From NCBI GenBank assembly GCA_047619225.1, contig JBLHJX010000004.1, positions 1-64,000 of the forward strand: a stretch of DNA of 64,000 nucleotides. Reading direction: 5' to 3'. A model generated the notes under the pieces. That model made no database searches. It worked only from the letters and a program-made list of their open reading frames with translations, and had not been told where the DNA came from. Each line of letters opens with the position of its first letter. Position 1 is the first letter of the stretch. The translations under genes and the position numbers were made by a program. The stretch is from JABIFK01 sp047619225 (GTDB lineage: Bacteria; Latescibacterota; UBA2968). Below, one piece after another: positions 36,294-45,259 of this stretch.

Positions 36294-36817
36294 ATGGAGC
36301 GGTTGTTTCATGTGAGCGATCAGGCTGAGATCAAGCGGTTTGAACCCAGGGTGTCACCTTCGGAGAATCCTTTTGCGGGAGATGACAAAGTGGTTTGGGC
36401 GATTGGAGAGCGTTTGTTGCACAACTATTTGTTTCCGCGTGATTGTCCACGGGTGACCTTTTACGCGGGGCACAGACTACAGAATCCGACGTCGCGCGTT
36501 TTTGGCAGGTAAGCACGGCAAAATATATCGTGGCAATTGAGTCGTCTTGGGTACCTCAAATGTTGGCTGAGAGGTTGTACTGTTACGAGTTTGCAAGTGA
36601 GACATTTGAGAAGGCTGGGGAGGTCGCACGGTATTACCTTTCTCGTGAAGCTGTCGAGCCAATTGCGGTAACTGTTTACAGTGATTTGTTCTTGGAATTG
36701 GCTCGGCGAGGCGTTGAAGTTCGTATTCTTCCGTCTCTTTGGCCACTGCGAGATGCCGTGGTAGATTCAAGCGTGCATTTTTCCATTATTCGAATGCGAA
36801 ACGCACAGCCGAGATAG
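36294..36817 (+). pseudogene. Frameshifted DUF6886-family gene
   Basis: The first frame, from ATG 36294, reads MERLFHVSDQAEIKRFEPRV and FPRDCPRVTFYAG; the second continues AQTTESDVARFWQVSTAKYI to LPSLWPLRDAVVDSS and IRMRNAQPR. Joined, they give the full DUF6886 pattern of about 175 residues. The break falls at a GGGG run at about 36465-36470, where one missing G would explain the shift. It is a mutation or an assembly error. The family function is unknown. Confidence 0.75.
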
Positions 36818-36973
36818 ATTTTGGGAGTCTACAGGGTTTGGTTTTCTGCGGATTACTTCAATATTTTCGGTGTGATCCCATTCGCTATTTAGGTTCTAAG
36901 TGAATTTTTTTCAATATATGTTCTCAGGAAACATTTTTAATAAAATTATTAAATATATTAAAAAAAGATACTT

Positions 36974-36993
36974 ATATAATAATATTATTATAT
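36974..36993. repeat. Perfect 20-bp A/T palindrome
   Basis: ATATAATAATATTATTATAT, self-complementary, in an A/T-rich stretch (36.9-37.0 kb) of the 605-base region 36818-37422. The rest of that region is A/T-rich spacer, repeat copy B and a promoter/operator candidate. Confidence 0.7.
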
Positions 36994-37029
36994 GAACCTG
37001 TGTTTACACTTTCTTTAAAAGTGTGCTGT

Positions 37030-37337
37030 CTCGCCAAAAGATCGGGTCCGTGAATGTGCAGGATCACGAAGGGCCCGAAAATACCGCGAAAAACACGAAG
37101 CCCTTCCCCAAAACCCAACTTCGCCCACCGGTGGCAGGGGCCGTTGTGCAGTTGGTGGTGTGTGAGGTGTGGGTGAGGGGCGTGTGGAACACGAGGTGGT
37201 GTGTGGGAACTGCGCGGGCTGGTGAGGGTGGTTTGCGCTCGTAAAAACACCAAAGCCCATAAAAGCCCTGCGGCATTTGAGCAGAGACTTTTTTGCCTAC
37301 TTTTTGTGTCTCTTAAAAAGTAGGTCGCCGAAGGCAT
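37030..37337 (-). repeat. Dispersed repeat copy B, reverse orientation to copy A
   Basis: Read on the minus strand, it begins GCCTTCGGCGACC and then TACTTTTT, has a hairpin (CCTACTTTTT / AAAAAGTAGG at 37296-37324) and then GCAAAAAAG and ATGCCGCAGGG, the same block order as copy A at 31.4 kb. It continues as a C/A-rich degenerate stretch to about 37030 that is open in several minus frames but has no plausible protein. It looks like an interspersed repeat family. Confidence 0.6.
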
Positions 37338-37347
37338 GATTGTTTAC

Positions 37348-37389
37348 TTGACAACTACCCCGTTGACGTTCATACATGCGTATGAACGT
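37348..37389 (+). promoter_or_regulatory. Promoter with overlapping palindromic operator-like site
   Basis: TTGACA (37348-37353) is followed 17 bases later by CATACA, a weak -10. Overlapping it is a palindrome, ACGTTCATA / TATGAACGT with a 6-base centre (37366-37389). The two-gene sugar operon starts 34 bases later. This looks like repressor control, but no adjacent repressor gene is present. Confidence 0.45.
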
Positions 37390-37422
37390 TTTTTTGTCCA
37401 AACAATTCACCAAGGGAGCAAC

Positions 37423-38433
37423 ATGGCCAAAAGGATATCAAAGAAACCAGCAAAGAAGTCACCCAGCCGCAAAACGGTAAAGGTTGCCATCATTGGAGCG
37501 GGTGGTCGCGCGCTGAGTGCACACTACCCCTCCTTGCACGATATGAAAGATGTAAAGATTGTGGGCGTGTCTGAATTGAATGAAGCCCGTTTGCAATCGG
37601 TGGGCGAAAAATTTGGGGTGAAGGGGTTGTATACCAATTATGTCCAGATGATTGAAAAAGAAAAACCCGACGTCGTTTACGCCATCATGCCGCCCCATCA
37701 TATGTATGATGTGTGTGCCAATGTAATCCAAATGGGTTGCCATTTGATGATCGAGAAGCCACCCTTTGTAACCACCGAACAAACCCGCCAAATGGCCATC
37801 TTAGCCCGCAACAACAAGGTGTTAACTGGCGTGACCTTCCAGCGCCGTTTTGCTCCAGTGATTCGTACGGGCAAAGAAATCTGCGAAAAGAGAGGCCCTG
37901 TTCACAGCGCAGTGGCCACATTTTACAAATGCGCGGTCGGTGGTGCGCCTTATTATAATGGGGCGATAGATATTTTGGCGTGTGATGCGATTCATGCCGT
38001 GGATACCTTGCGGTATCTGTGTGGTGGAGATGTCGTTAGTGTGGCAAGTGATGTAAGGCGATTGGATTCTGGCCATTGCAACATCCATCAAGCCTTAATC
38101 ACTTTCTCATCCGGTGCAACGGGTGTGTTGTTGACCAACTGGATGACGGGGCGACGGTTGTTTTCAGTTGAGATTCACAGCCCAGGCATTTCTATGTTCG
38201 GCGATCCAGAAGAAGGGGGTAAAGTATTTGCCGATGGCAAAGTGGATCCCGTGCAAGAACTCGACCCATTTGCCATGACAAAAAGCAAAGCCGAACATGT
38301 TGCCTATGGTCCTTTTGCCGTAAACCGGCATTTGATCGACTGCGTGAAACAAGGCAAACAACCCGAGACAAATTTTGACGATGCCGTTAAATCAATGGAA
38401 CTGGTCGACGCCATTTATCAATCTCAAATTTGA
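37423..38433 (+). CDS. Gfo/Idh/MocA-family oxidoreductase
   Basis: About 336 residues. A Lys-rich start precedes the Rossmann motif VAIIGAGGRALSAHYPSLHD and the family signature HLMIEKPPFVTTEQ, then DILACDAIHAVDTLRYLCGG. ATG 37423 was chosen because GGGAGC lies just before it. It forms an operon with the TIM-barrel isomerase that starts 16 bases after its stop. Such pairs often act in myo-inositol or unusual sugar catabolism (family knowledge; substrate unknown). Confidence 0.88.
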   Translation: MAKRISKKPAKKSPSRKTVKVAIIGAGGRALSAHYPSLHDMKDVKIVGVSELNEARLQSVGEKFGVKGLYTNYVQMIEKEKPDVVYAIMPPHHMYDVCANVIQMGCHLMIEKPPFVTTEQTRQMAILARNNKVLTGVTFQRRFAPVIRTGKEICEKRGPVHSAVATFYKCAVGGAPYYNGAIDILACDAIHAVDTLRYLCGGDVVSVASDVRRLDSGHCNIHQALITFSSGATGVLLTNWMTGRRLFSVEIHSPGISMFGDPEEGGKVFADGKVDPVQELDPFAMTKSKAEHVAYGPFAVNRHLIDCVKQGKQPETNFDDAVKSMELVDAIYQSQI

Positions 38434-38449
38434 CATGTGAGGAAATATC

Positions 38450-39268
38450 ATGCATTACATTATGTTCACGAAACATTTAGAGGGGTATGATGTGCCCCAA
38501 ATTATCGCGGCATTACAAAGTGCGGGTGTGAAAGGTGCAGATTTGTGTCTGCGTCCAGGGTACCCCGTGCATCCCGAGAATGTCGCAACCGCATTGCCCG
38601 CAGCTGCCAAACAATTTGCCGAAGCAGGGTTGGATATCCCGTTGGTGACCACGCCGGGAGATTTTGTTACACCCGCTGTGGATTATGCCGAAACGTTGTA
38701 TGCTGCCTGTGCCGAAGCGGGGGTGCGGCATATCAAATTGGGCTATTGGCACTTTAAGGCGGGTATGGACTATTGGACCGAGTTAGATGTGGTACGGGGG
38801 CATTTGGATGGGTTCCAGAAGTTGTCCGAAAAGCACGGGGTGCAAACAGTCGTGCACAATCACTCCGGGTTGTCTATGGGGCTCAATTCGTGTGCGGCCA
38901 TGAATGTGGTCAAAGGCTTTGATCCCAAGCACGTGGGTATTTTTACCGATCCGGGCCATTTATCTTTGTGTGGAGAACCGATTGAGATGGCCCTGAGCAT
39001 CGTGAAAGAATATGTATCGGTATTGGCCTTCAAAGATTTGATCAAAGAACAACGCGAGCGCAATGGCAAAACGAGCTGGGCAACCAAGGTGGTGCCATTG
39101 GGAACCGGGTTTGGTGATTTCCCTGTGCTTTTGAAAACCCTTCAAGCGATGAATTACCAAGGGCCCATCAGTTTTCACAGCGAGTATAGCGGTGAATCAC
39201 CCGAGCGGGTGGTAGAACTGGCCCGCGGTGACGTGACATTCATTGATGGATTGTTGGCCGAAATGTAA
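38450..39268 (+). CDS. Sugar phosphate isomerase/epimerase (xylose isomerase-like TIM barrel)
   Basis: 272 residues of the AP_endonuc_2/IolE-IolI fold. Likely metal-binding positions are His in VVHNHSG, Asp in FTDPGHL, and the final Glu in ISFHSEYSG. The ATG has GAGGAAAT upstream. Second gene of a pair with the Gfo/Idh/MocA gene, so it probably acts on the same sugar or cyclitol. Confidence 0.85.
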   Translation: MHYIMFTKHLEGYDVPQIIAALQSAGVKGADLCLRPGYPVHPENVATALPAAAKQFAEAGLDIPLVTTPGDFVTPAVDYAETLYAACAEAGVRHIKLGYWHFKAGMDYWTELDVVRGHLDGFQKLSEKHGVQTVVHNHSGLSMGLNSCAAMNVVKGFDPKHVGIFTDPGHLSLCGEPIEMALSIVKEYVSVLAFKDLIKEQRERNGKTSWATKVVPLGTGFGDFPVLLKTLQAMNYQGPISFHSEYSGESPERVVELARGDVTFIDGLLAEM

Positions 39269-39328
39269 TTTTGCGTAGGGATTCATCCCAAAGCGGTAGG
39301 GCTGTTGGGGCCTGTTGCCGTTCGTAGC

Positions 39329-39348
39329 GGCGGGTTTTAACCCGCCGT
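39329..39348. repeat. REP-like palindrome
   Basis: CGGCGGGTT / AACCCGCCG with a two-base centre, just after the isomerase gene. Short GC-rich palindromes of this type are often dispersed between genes. A related but imperfect one lies near 55.78 kb (GGTGGGGTTTCACCCCGC). Confidence 0.6.
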
Positions 39349-39384
39349 GATTTGGTCGTGATTTGAACGTGACTTTAAATATAA

Positions 39385-39416
39385 GAAGGCGGTGAAATTT
39401 AAATTTCACCGCCTTC
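39385..39416. terminator. Perfect 32-bp palindrome between convergent genes
   Basis: GAAGGCGGTGAAATTT followed directly by its reverse complement, with TTTA after it. It lies between convergent genes and probably terminates both. Confidence 0.75.
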
Positions 39417-39462
39417 TTTATGCAATAAATAGAGTCGTTGTGACGTTAAGTAAGATAAGCCA

Positions 39463-40071
39463 TCAAGCCAAATGGCCATTTCCTCGGGTGCGTCGTTTGA
39501 TTTCTTTGAGGCCCGTAAGGGCAGATTCCAAAATCTCAGTGACAATTTGTAAACGACTGTTGACAGAGGTATTTTCCAAGAGGTTTTGTTGCTGTTCTAA
39601 AGGCAGGCTGAGGTTTGCCGCTACCATATAGGAGATGAGACTGAGGTCTTCTGTAGGAGGGGGTGGTTTTGTCCATCCAATGGATAATTGGATGGCTTCT
39701 GCATAGCGTTTTTTGAGATGGTTGCCCAATTCTATGTCATAAGCTTCCGTATCATCTTCGACATTTTCAACGAATCCTGAGATGTAAGGGTGGATGTCTT
39801 GTCGGTCAAGCACCCTAAAGCGTCGTGTGCCTTCAATCATGATATTCATTCGGCCATCGGGAAATTCTGTGATCAACTGCGTTACCCGTGCCGCACATCC
39901 AATGTCGCAAAACTGATCGTCGGTTCCCCAGATCAGACCAAATTCAGTATCTTGCTCAAGGCATTCCCTCATCATCTGATTGTAACGTTCCTCAAAGATA
40001 TGCAGAGGTACCTTGCGCGATGGCAAGAGTACCATGTCCAGTGGAAACAGAGGCAGTTCGTTATCGGCCAT
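39463..40071 (-). CDS. Lon N-terminal (LAN/PUA-like) domain protein
   Basis: About 202 residues. It begins LPLFPLDMVLLPSRKVPLHI and then FEERYNQMM, the classic Lon substrate-binding domain opening. MIEGTRRFRVLDR and a helical C-terminal part with NLLENTSVNSRLQIV follow. There is no ATPase or protease domain, so this is the stand-alone form, of unknown role in protein handling. ATG 40071 lies directly after the stop of the upstream secreted protein, so the two are co-transcribed. Confidence 0.85.
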   Translation of the reverse strand: MADNELPLFPLDMVLLPSRKVPLHIFEERYNQMMRECLEQDTEFGLIWGTDDQFCDIGCAARVTQLITEFPDGRMNIMIEGTRRFRVLDRQDIHPYISGFVENVEDDTEAYDIELGNHLKKRYAEAIQLSIGWTKPPPPTEDLSLISYMVAANLSLPLEQQQNLLENTSVNSRLQIVTEILESALTGLKEIKRRTRGNGHLA

Positions 40072-40073
40072 AA

Positions 40074-42281
40074 TTAATGAGGGGTATGAAGGTGTAAAAT
40101 CCCAAAGCGGTCGGGATTGTCTGGCATGCCATAGGTTGGCGTCCAACTCCACCGATTTGTGTCTGAAACGAGTGAGGCGTTAAATCGAAGATAGGGGATG
40201 GATGCCGTTGGGTCAAGTCCAAGGTCGTTGAGACCTATGCCACCTTCCACGATCCACGCTGTGTCCGTGATACTCTGTATGACTTGCAATGTGGGATCCA
40301 ACGGTGTTTCGGTCGTGGTTGGGTAGTGGATCGCAAAAACAAAGGGTATTTGGGGTGCGAGCGTTGTCGCAAGCGAAAATTCCAAATGCTGGGGTGGGTG
40401 GGTGCTGTTTTTGGGCATTTGGATGGCAAAAAGGAGATGGGTTTCATTTCGCGTGACGTAGATTTCTATCCCCTGATAGATTTGGCCCATATGCGCATCG
40501 TCTACAAAGTGGTCCATATGCGCGCTGCCTTTCCATTCTTCTTTTGAGAAGAGCCCATCTAGGAGCGGCAATGCACCTTCGTCGTGTACTTCTGGGCGGT
40601 TGGGATAATGGTCTTGTTGCGGGAAAAAAGTTTGAAGCACACGAAATGCTGCGTTCTTGAGCGGGCTGGGTGCTGCATTGTTGTAAATCTTTTCAATATC
40701 ATTTAAGACACGCTCATCGCCTATGGCGCCCAATATCTCCAAGCTGGTGATGTGACCTGTATATGCCGAATCTCGCAAGGATTTGATCACTTTAAAATTT
40801 CGGGTGCCCATTTCTACCAATTTTGCTGTGGCTGCCGATGCGATTCCAAATTTGGGTGTGCGTGTTGCGTGAATCAGGCTCTGATAGAGGGTTTGGTCTG
40901 TATGGGCTGGATCTAACGCTTGTATGAGATAGGTACGTGCGTGGGCATCTACAAGGTCGATCCGGTCTTTCAACTGCGTCGCACTTTGAAACGGTGTGTA
41001 TTGAAGCAACATGCGAGCGGCATAGGTTTGGATGGCTGGATCTGGATCGGATAAGAGTTGAAGCAAGTGGCCAGATAATGTGGATTCGTTTTGCATCACA
41101 CGCAAAAAAGCAGCCCCCAAACGCACCTGTGGAAAGGGTGATTCTGAGAGGGCTTCGATGAGGGGGTTCGATAAGATATCGGTACGGCTTTCAAGTGCCA
41201 TGGTCATTGCAAAGCGGGTTTGCTCGTGGCTGATATATTCTGCCAAGATCCGGGCTTGTGATTCAATGGGCAAAGAGGTAAGGGATTCAACAACACTGTT
41301 CCACGTAAGATGCAAGGGCAGGTGTTCAAAAGAAAGGTCCATAGGCTCTGGATCGAATTCTGGTGCAAAGAAGATCGGTGATGTTCGTGTGTGGTGGGAT
41401 TCCGTTTGGAATTCTGCCCTTAAATAGCGTTTGTCGGTTAGCGCTATTTGTAAGCGGGTTGAAAAGGTGTTTGTGTTTGGTGTGGTAGACCAAATCACTT
41501 GGCCATTTGCTATGAGTCGTATCGATTGGATGGGTTCGCGTGCGGTTGCCAAAAGGCGGATGCTCACTTGGGCTCCGGGCAAAACGACAGAACCTGGAAT
41601 ATGCTCGTCTACTCGAAAGTCTGCCACAATGCCATTTGCTTCTGCTACGACGGTGGCCATATTGTTAAAGCCAGCAAAAAGATGGTGGGGTTGTGTGGTT
41701 TCTGCCCAGACATAGGTGTGAGATATGGACGAGCCCACAATCCCAATGCGATGCCCAAGGGTGAGCAACCTATCCCATTTGCCGCCCATTTCGCAATCAG
41801 AGTGCCAACCTTTTGTGTCAAGCGCTTGAAATAAGGTGGTGTGGTTAGGCAACATGTGTGGGTGCTGTAAGAGATCCGGCAAAGCGGTGACAATTGCAAT
41901 TCCGCCTTGTGATGTTGCCCATTGGTTTAGTTCTTCTGGTGTGGTTTTGGGAATGGGGCTGCGTGGATCAACACCTATGCAGACGACTGTATGCGTGGGA
42001 TCAAGCATAACTGCTGTACCCAAAATAGGGGTGCACGCAGTGGGGGCGTTAAATTCTTCTTCACGTAGAAAGTCTGCCAATCCTACAAAGTGACCTTCGG
42101 CAGGGGGGGCATAAAAAATGCGGTAGTCTAACTGTGTGTCTGAGGCTGCTTGGAAGTGATGGGCAAGTTGATCTGGAGGGTAGAGGGTGTATGAAACAAG
42201 GTCTCCTGCATACCAATTCCACGAGGCAGAACAGGGGTGTGCCAAAAGAACAAGAAAAGCAATGAGAGTGTACTGTTTCAT
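40074..42281 (-). CDS. Large secreted protein: PHP-like domain, HEAT-like repeats and C-terminal beta domain
   Basis: 735 residues with a signal peptide (MKQYTLIAFLVLLAHPCSAS). Residues about 30-230 resemble a PHP phosphoesterase of the CehA/McbA type (GGKWDRLLTLGHRIGIVGSS), but the leading HxH metal motif is not evident, so activity is doubtful. A beta domain follows, then HEAT-like helical repeats (about 340-560: PQVRLGAAFLRVM, PDPAIQTYAARML), and a C-terminal region reminiscent of CBM9-type carbohydrate binding. It is rich in His, Pro, Thr and Gln, as are other minus-strand genes here. Function unknown. Confidence 0.65.
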   Translation of the reverse strand: MKQYTLIAFLVLLAHPCSASWNWYAGDLVSYTLYPPDQLAHHFQAASDTQLDYRIFYAPPAEGHFVGLADFLREEEFNAPTACTPILGTAVMLDPTHTVVCIGVDPRSPIPKTTPEELNQWATSQGGIAIVTALPDLLQHPHMLPNHTTLFQALDTKGWHSDCEMGGKWDRLLTLGHRIGIVGSSISHTYVWAETTQPHHLFAGFNNMATVVAEANGIVADFRVDEHIPGSVVLPGAQVSIRLLATAREPIQSIRLIANGQVIWSTTPNTNTFSTRLQIALTDKRYLRAEFQTESHHTRTSPIFFAPEFDPEPMDLSFEHLPLHLTWNSVVESLTSLPIESQARILAEYISHEQTRFAMTMALESRTDILSNPLIEALSESPFPQVRLGAAFLRVMQNESTLSGHLLQLLSDPDPAIQTYAARMLLQYTPFQSATQLKDRIDLVDAHARTYLIQALDPAHTDQTLYQSLIHATRTPKFGIASAATAKLVEMGTRNFKVIKSLRDSAYTGHITSLEILGAIGDERVLNDIEKIYNNAAPSPLKNAAFRVLQTFFPQQDHYPNRPEVHDEGALPLLDGLFSKEEWKGSAHMDHFVDDAHMGQIYQGIEIYVTRNETHLLFAIQMPKNSTHPPQHLEFSLATTLAPQIPFVFAIHYPTTTETPLDPTLQVIQSITDTAWIVEGGIGLNDLGLDPTASIPYLRFNASLVSDTNRWSWTPTYGMPDNPDRFGILHLHTPH

Positions 42282-42323
42282 GACATTTTTGGTAGGGTTA
42301 CATCAATCGTGATATAAGAAAAA

Positions 42324-42359
42324 AGAATCCAGAAGTTAATGGGCAAGCTTCTGGATTCT
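42324..42359 (-). terminator. Intrinsic terminator for the LysR/glycosyltransferase operon
   Basis: 12-bp stem AGAATCCAGAAG / CTTCTGGATTCT; on the minus strand it is followed by T-rich sequence (CTTTTTTC region). Confidence 0.8.
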
Positions 42360-42387
42360 ATATTTTTTAGGAGAATACTTTGGTCGC

Positions 42388-43296
42388 TTACTTTGTTGGT
42401 ATAAAAGGTTCTTTTCCGGCACCGTCAAGCAACACATCAAGCAGCTTCTGCGTTGCAACAGATAAACTGCGTCCTTTGCGATACAAGATACCCAATGGAC
42501 GCACAAAACCTTTGTCTTCAAGGGGCGAATAACTGAGGGTATCGCGCTCGAGTTCTTCCTCTATTGAGTTGAGCGGTACAATAGAAATCCCAATGTCCAC
42601 TTCAACAGCATGTTTCATGGTCGCAATGTGATCCAGCTCCATGACGACATTGGGGCGCACATTGTGCTTGCGGAAGAAGCGATCAATGGCTTTGCGTGTG
42701 GGGGTTTCTTGGGTGAATAGAATGAGGGGATATTCGGCCAAGTCTTTGGCCTCAACACGGCCTTTTTGTGCCAACGCATGGTCTGGCGGCGTGATAACAA
42801 CCATTTCGTTTTCTGTAAATTCGATCACGTCTACGTTTCGTTGGGCACGTGGGTAAGGTACAATGCCCAAATCAATTTCACTGCTGCTGACGTCGTCATA
42901 AATCTTTTGAGCTTGGTCATATTGCAATCGGAAGTTGACTCGGGGAAAGGCTTTAAGATAAGACTTGAGGTAAGGGGCCAATTCGAGCATCCCGACGCTA
43001 TAGATAGATGCCAATCGCACCGTGCCGGATACCACACCGCCCAAGGCTTGGATGCGGTGTTCCATTTCTTCATATCGGCGCACAATTTCACGCGCATACC
43101 GATAAAAGATTTCACCTTCTGCTGTGAGGGTCAATCGGCGTTTTTCGCGCTCGATAAGTTGTTTCCCTTGCCGTTTCTCGATGCTCTTGAGCTGTTGGCT
43201 CACTGCCGATTGGGTAACGGAATTGAGTACTGCCGTTTTGGAAAAGCTCTGTGTTTCCACTAAGTCGCAAAAGACTTTCAAACTTGCAATAAGCAC
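42388..43296 (-). CDS. LysR-family transcriptional regulator
   Basis: 302 residues. The N-terminal winged helix-turn-helix reads FCDLVETQSFSKTAVLNSVT and then QSAVSQQLKSIE. The ligand-binding domain follows (GTVRLASIYSVGMLELAPYL). It resembles CysL/CbbR-type regulators. The GTG start has GGAG eight bases upstream and lies just after the glycosyltransferase stop, so it is expressed from that operon. Its targets are unknown; no divergent gene suggests one. Confidence 0.9.
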   Translation of the reverse strand: MLIASLKVFCDLVETQSFSKTAVLNSVTQSAVSQQLKSIEKRQGKQLIEREKRRLTLTAEGEIFYRYAREIVRRYEEMEHRIQALGGVVSGTVRLASIYSVGMLELAPYLKSYLKAFPRVNFRLQYDQAQKIYDDVSSSEIDLGIVPYPRAQRNVDVIEFTENEMVVITPPDHALAQKGRVEAKDLAEYPLILFTQETPTRKAIDRFFRKHNVRPNVVMELDHIATMKHAVEVDIGISIVPLNSIEEELERDTLSYSPLEDKGFVRPLGILYRKGRSLSVATQKLLDVLLDGAGKEPFIPTK

Positions 43297-43299
43297 GGG

Positions 43300-44109
43300 T
43301 TAATCTCCGATTTGAGGAGGGTGATCAATAGGGCCAACATGCCTGTGATGTTTGCGTATGCGAACCAGGTCTATTGTATTTCGCACAATGCTTTCGATAA
43401 TCTTGGTGCGGGTATCGTGATCACTGGACCATCTGACAGGAATTTCTTTTACCTGAAAACCCAAACGATGTGCCAGAAAGAGTATTTCGGCATCAAACAT
43501 AAACCGCTCAATAATCTGGCGTGAGAAAATTTCGTGTGCTGCCTTGTGCGTGAAAAATTTAAATCCGCATTGCGTGTCTTTGTACTGTCTCAATATTGGA
43601 AGCAAGGTGTGAATGTATTTATTGAAAATCAAAGAACCAAGTCGCCGATAGAGTTTGGGTTGTTGCGCAATCTCGGTTCCCGACATCTTTCGAGAGCCGA
43701 TGACAATTTGTTTGTCTGCGTCTAAGTGTGCAAGGGCGTCAGATGCACAGGTAATGTCTGTTTTGTAGTCGGCATCCATAAATCCGATATAATGTCCAAC
43801 TGCCTGTAAGACACCCACTTTGAGTGCATGCCCCTTACCTTGATTGGGAGACACGCGAACAATACGGATGCAGGGATGTTGTTTTGCAAATGTCTCTGCA
43901 GTGTCTGCTGTGTGATCGGTGCTGCCATCATCAACGACTATGAGTTCCCACGTATAAGATTGGGACTCGAGGTAAGTGACTGTTTTTTCGAGGGTAAATT
44001 CGATTCGTTGCGCTTCATTGTAGGCCGGAACGACTAGGGATAGGTGGGGTGGTGATTGTTCTTGAGAAGGCATCTTTGGTGTTTGTCCTTGGGCCTCCTC
44101 TTGTTCCAT
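43300..44109 (-). CDS. Family 2 glycosyltransferase, dolichyl-phosphate glucosyltransferase-like
   Basis: About 269 residues. GT-A fold with LSLVVPAYNEAQRIEFTLEK, nucleotide-sugar DDGSTD, and metal-binding MDADYKTD. QYKDTQCGFKFFTHKAA and FDAEILFLA match the ALG5/polyprenyl-phosphate glycosyltransferase branch. It probably charges a polyprenyl lipid with a sugar at the inner membrane. No transmembrane tail is visible. The ATG at 44109 is preceded by GGAAAGAAG. Confidence 0.87.
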   Translation of the reverse strand: MEQEEAQGQTPKMPSQEQSPPHLSLVVPAYNEAQRIEFTLEKTVTYLESQSYTWELIVVDDGSTDHTADTAETFAKQHPCIRIVRVSPNQGKGHALKVGVLQAVGHYIGFMDADYKTDITCASDALAHLDADKQIVIGSRKMSGTEIAQQPKLYRRLGSLIFNKYIHTLLPILRQYKDTQCGFKFFTHKAAHEIFSRQIIERFMFDAEILFLAHRLGFQVKEIPVRWSSDHDTRTKIIESIVRNTIDLVRIRKHHRHVGPIDHPPQIGD

Positions 44110-44302
44110 ATCGTTCTTCTTTCCCGAGGAAAAATTATAAGAACAAATAAACTTCAAGCGTAAAAATATAAGATTTACGAAACTGTGTCAATAGAAAAAG
44201 GGGTCACGGAAAAGGGTCAAAATGGGTTAAAAAAAGTCAATTGAAACCGTGAATTTTAACAAAACAGCAGGGGGTGGTTTCTGGTTAAATAGTGGAAAAC
44301 CC

Positions 44303-44331
44303 TTGTTAGAACAAAGGGAAAATCTTATCTT
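44303..44331 (+). promoter_or_regulatory. Promoter candidate for accD-aroQ
   Basis: TTGTTA and TATCTT spaced by 17 bases, each 4/6 to consensus, about 35 bases before the accD ATG. Confidence 0.4.
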
Positions 44332-44365
44332 ATTTAGATATTAACGTTTTAAGAAAGGCAATGTT

Positions 44366-45259
44366 ATGAACTGGTTTAACAAGCTTAAATCAGGCATCCA
44401 AACGCTCGTGCGGCGAAAGATGCCTGATAATCTCTGGGTCCAATGCGAGCGCTGCCATCAAACTGTTTACCGCAAGCAGTTGGAACAAAATTCGGGAATT
44501 TGCAACCATTGTGGCCATCACTTTAGAATTCCCTGCCACGACTATCTCAACGTGATCTTAGATGAAGGGTCCTTTGAAGAGATCGCATCTGAAGTTGTTG
44601 GGGCCGATGCATTGGGGTTTGTCGATCGCGTGCCTTACAAAGATCGGCTAAAGGACTTTCGCAAGCGTACGGGATTGGGTGCGGCAGTTTTGACTGGCAT
44701 TGGACGTATAAATAATATGTCGGTTGGTGTCGGCATTCACGAAATGGCGTTTATCGGTGGGTCCTTGGGGTCTGCTGAGGGTGAGCGTATTTGTCGGCTC
44801 ATCGATCGGTGTATGACAGATCGGTTGCCCCTTATCTTGGTGTGTCGGTCGGGTGGGGCCCGAATGCAAGAGAGCATTTTGTCATTGATGCAAATGGCCA
44901 AAGTGAACACAAAGCTTTCACAATTTTCAGATGCAGGGTTGCTTTACATTGCGGTTTTGATCGACCCGACCACAGCAGGGGTGTCTGCAAGTTATGCGTC
45001 TGTCGGTGATATTCACATTGCAGAACCCAATGCCCTCATTGGCTTTACTGGCGAACGCATCACAGGCAGTTCTGTGGGGGCCGACGAAATGGAATTGTTA
45101 CGGCAAGCCCAGCGTGCCGAAAAGGTGTTGGAACATGGTTTTGTCGATATGATTGTGCCGCGCACAGAAATGAAAGAGACTCTGAGTCAGGTGCTCAATA
45201 TGCTGAGTGGTCAGCCAAAGTTGCTCACTGAGGGAGATCATTCGGAGGTGCAAGTATGA
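44366..45259 (+). CDS. accD: Acetyl-CoA carboxylase carboxyltransferase beta subunit
   Basis: 297 residues. The N-terminal zinc ribbon has four Cys (CERCHQTVY and CNHCGHHF). The crotonase-like domain carries VGIHEMAFIGGSLGSAEGER, CRSGGARMQES and GFTGERI. With AccA it transfers carboxyl from biotin to acetyl-CoA to make malonyl-CoA. accA is not adjacent. The stop overlaps the aroQ start (ATGA). Confidence 0.95.
   Translation: MNWFNKLKSGIQTLVRRKMPDNLWVQCERCHQTVYRKQLEQNSGICNHCGHHFRIPCHDYLNVILDEGSFEEIASEVVGADALGFVDRVPYKDRLKDFRKRTGLGAAVLTGIGRINNMSVGVGIHEMAFIGGSLGSAEGERICRLIDRCMTDRLPLILVCRSGGARMQESILSLMQMAKVNTKLSQFSDAGLLYIAVLIDPTTAGVSASYASVGDIHIAEPNALIGFTGERITGSSVGADEMELLRQAQRAEKVLEHGFVDMIVPRTEMKETLSQVLNMLSGQPKLLTEGDHSEVQV

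Noticed and set aside
36294..36817. Programmed frameshift in the DUF6886 gene
   Set aside because: No slippery heptamer or stimulatory structure is evident; a one-base loss in a G run is simpler.
36972..37337. Minus-strand open frame as a protein gene
   Set aside because: The sequence is a C/A-rich repeat open in several frames at once, with low-complexity Pro/His/Thr translation and no ribosome site.
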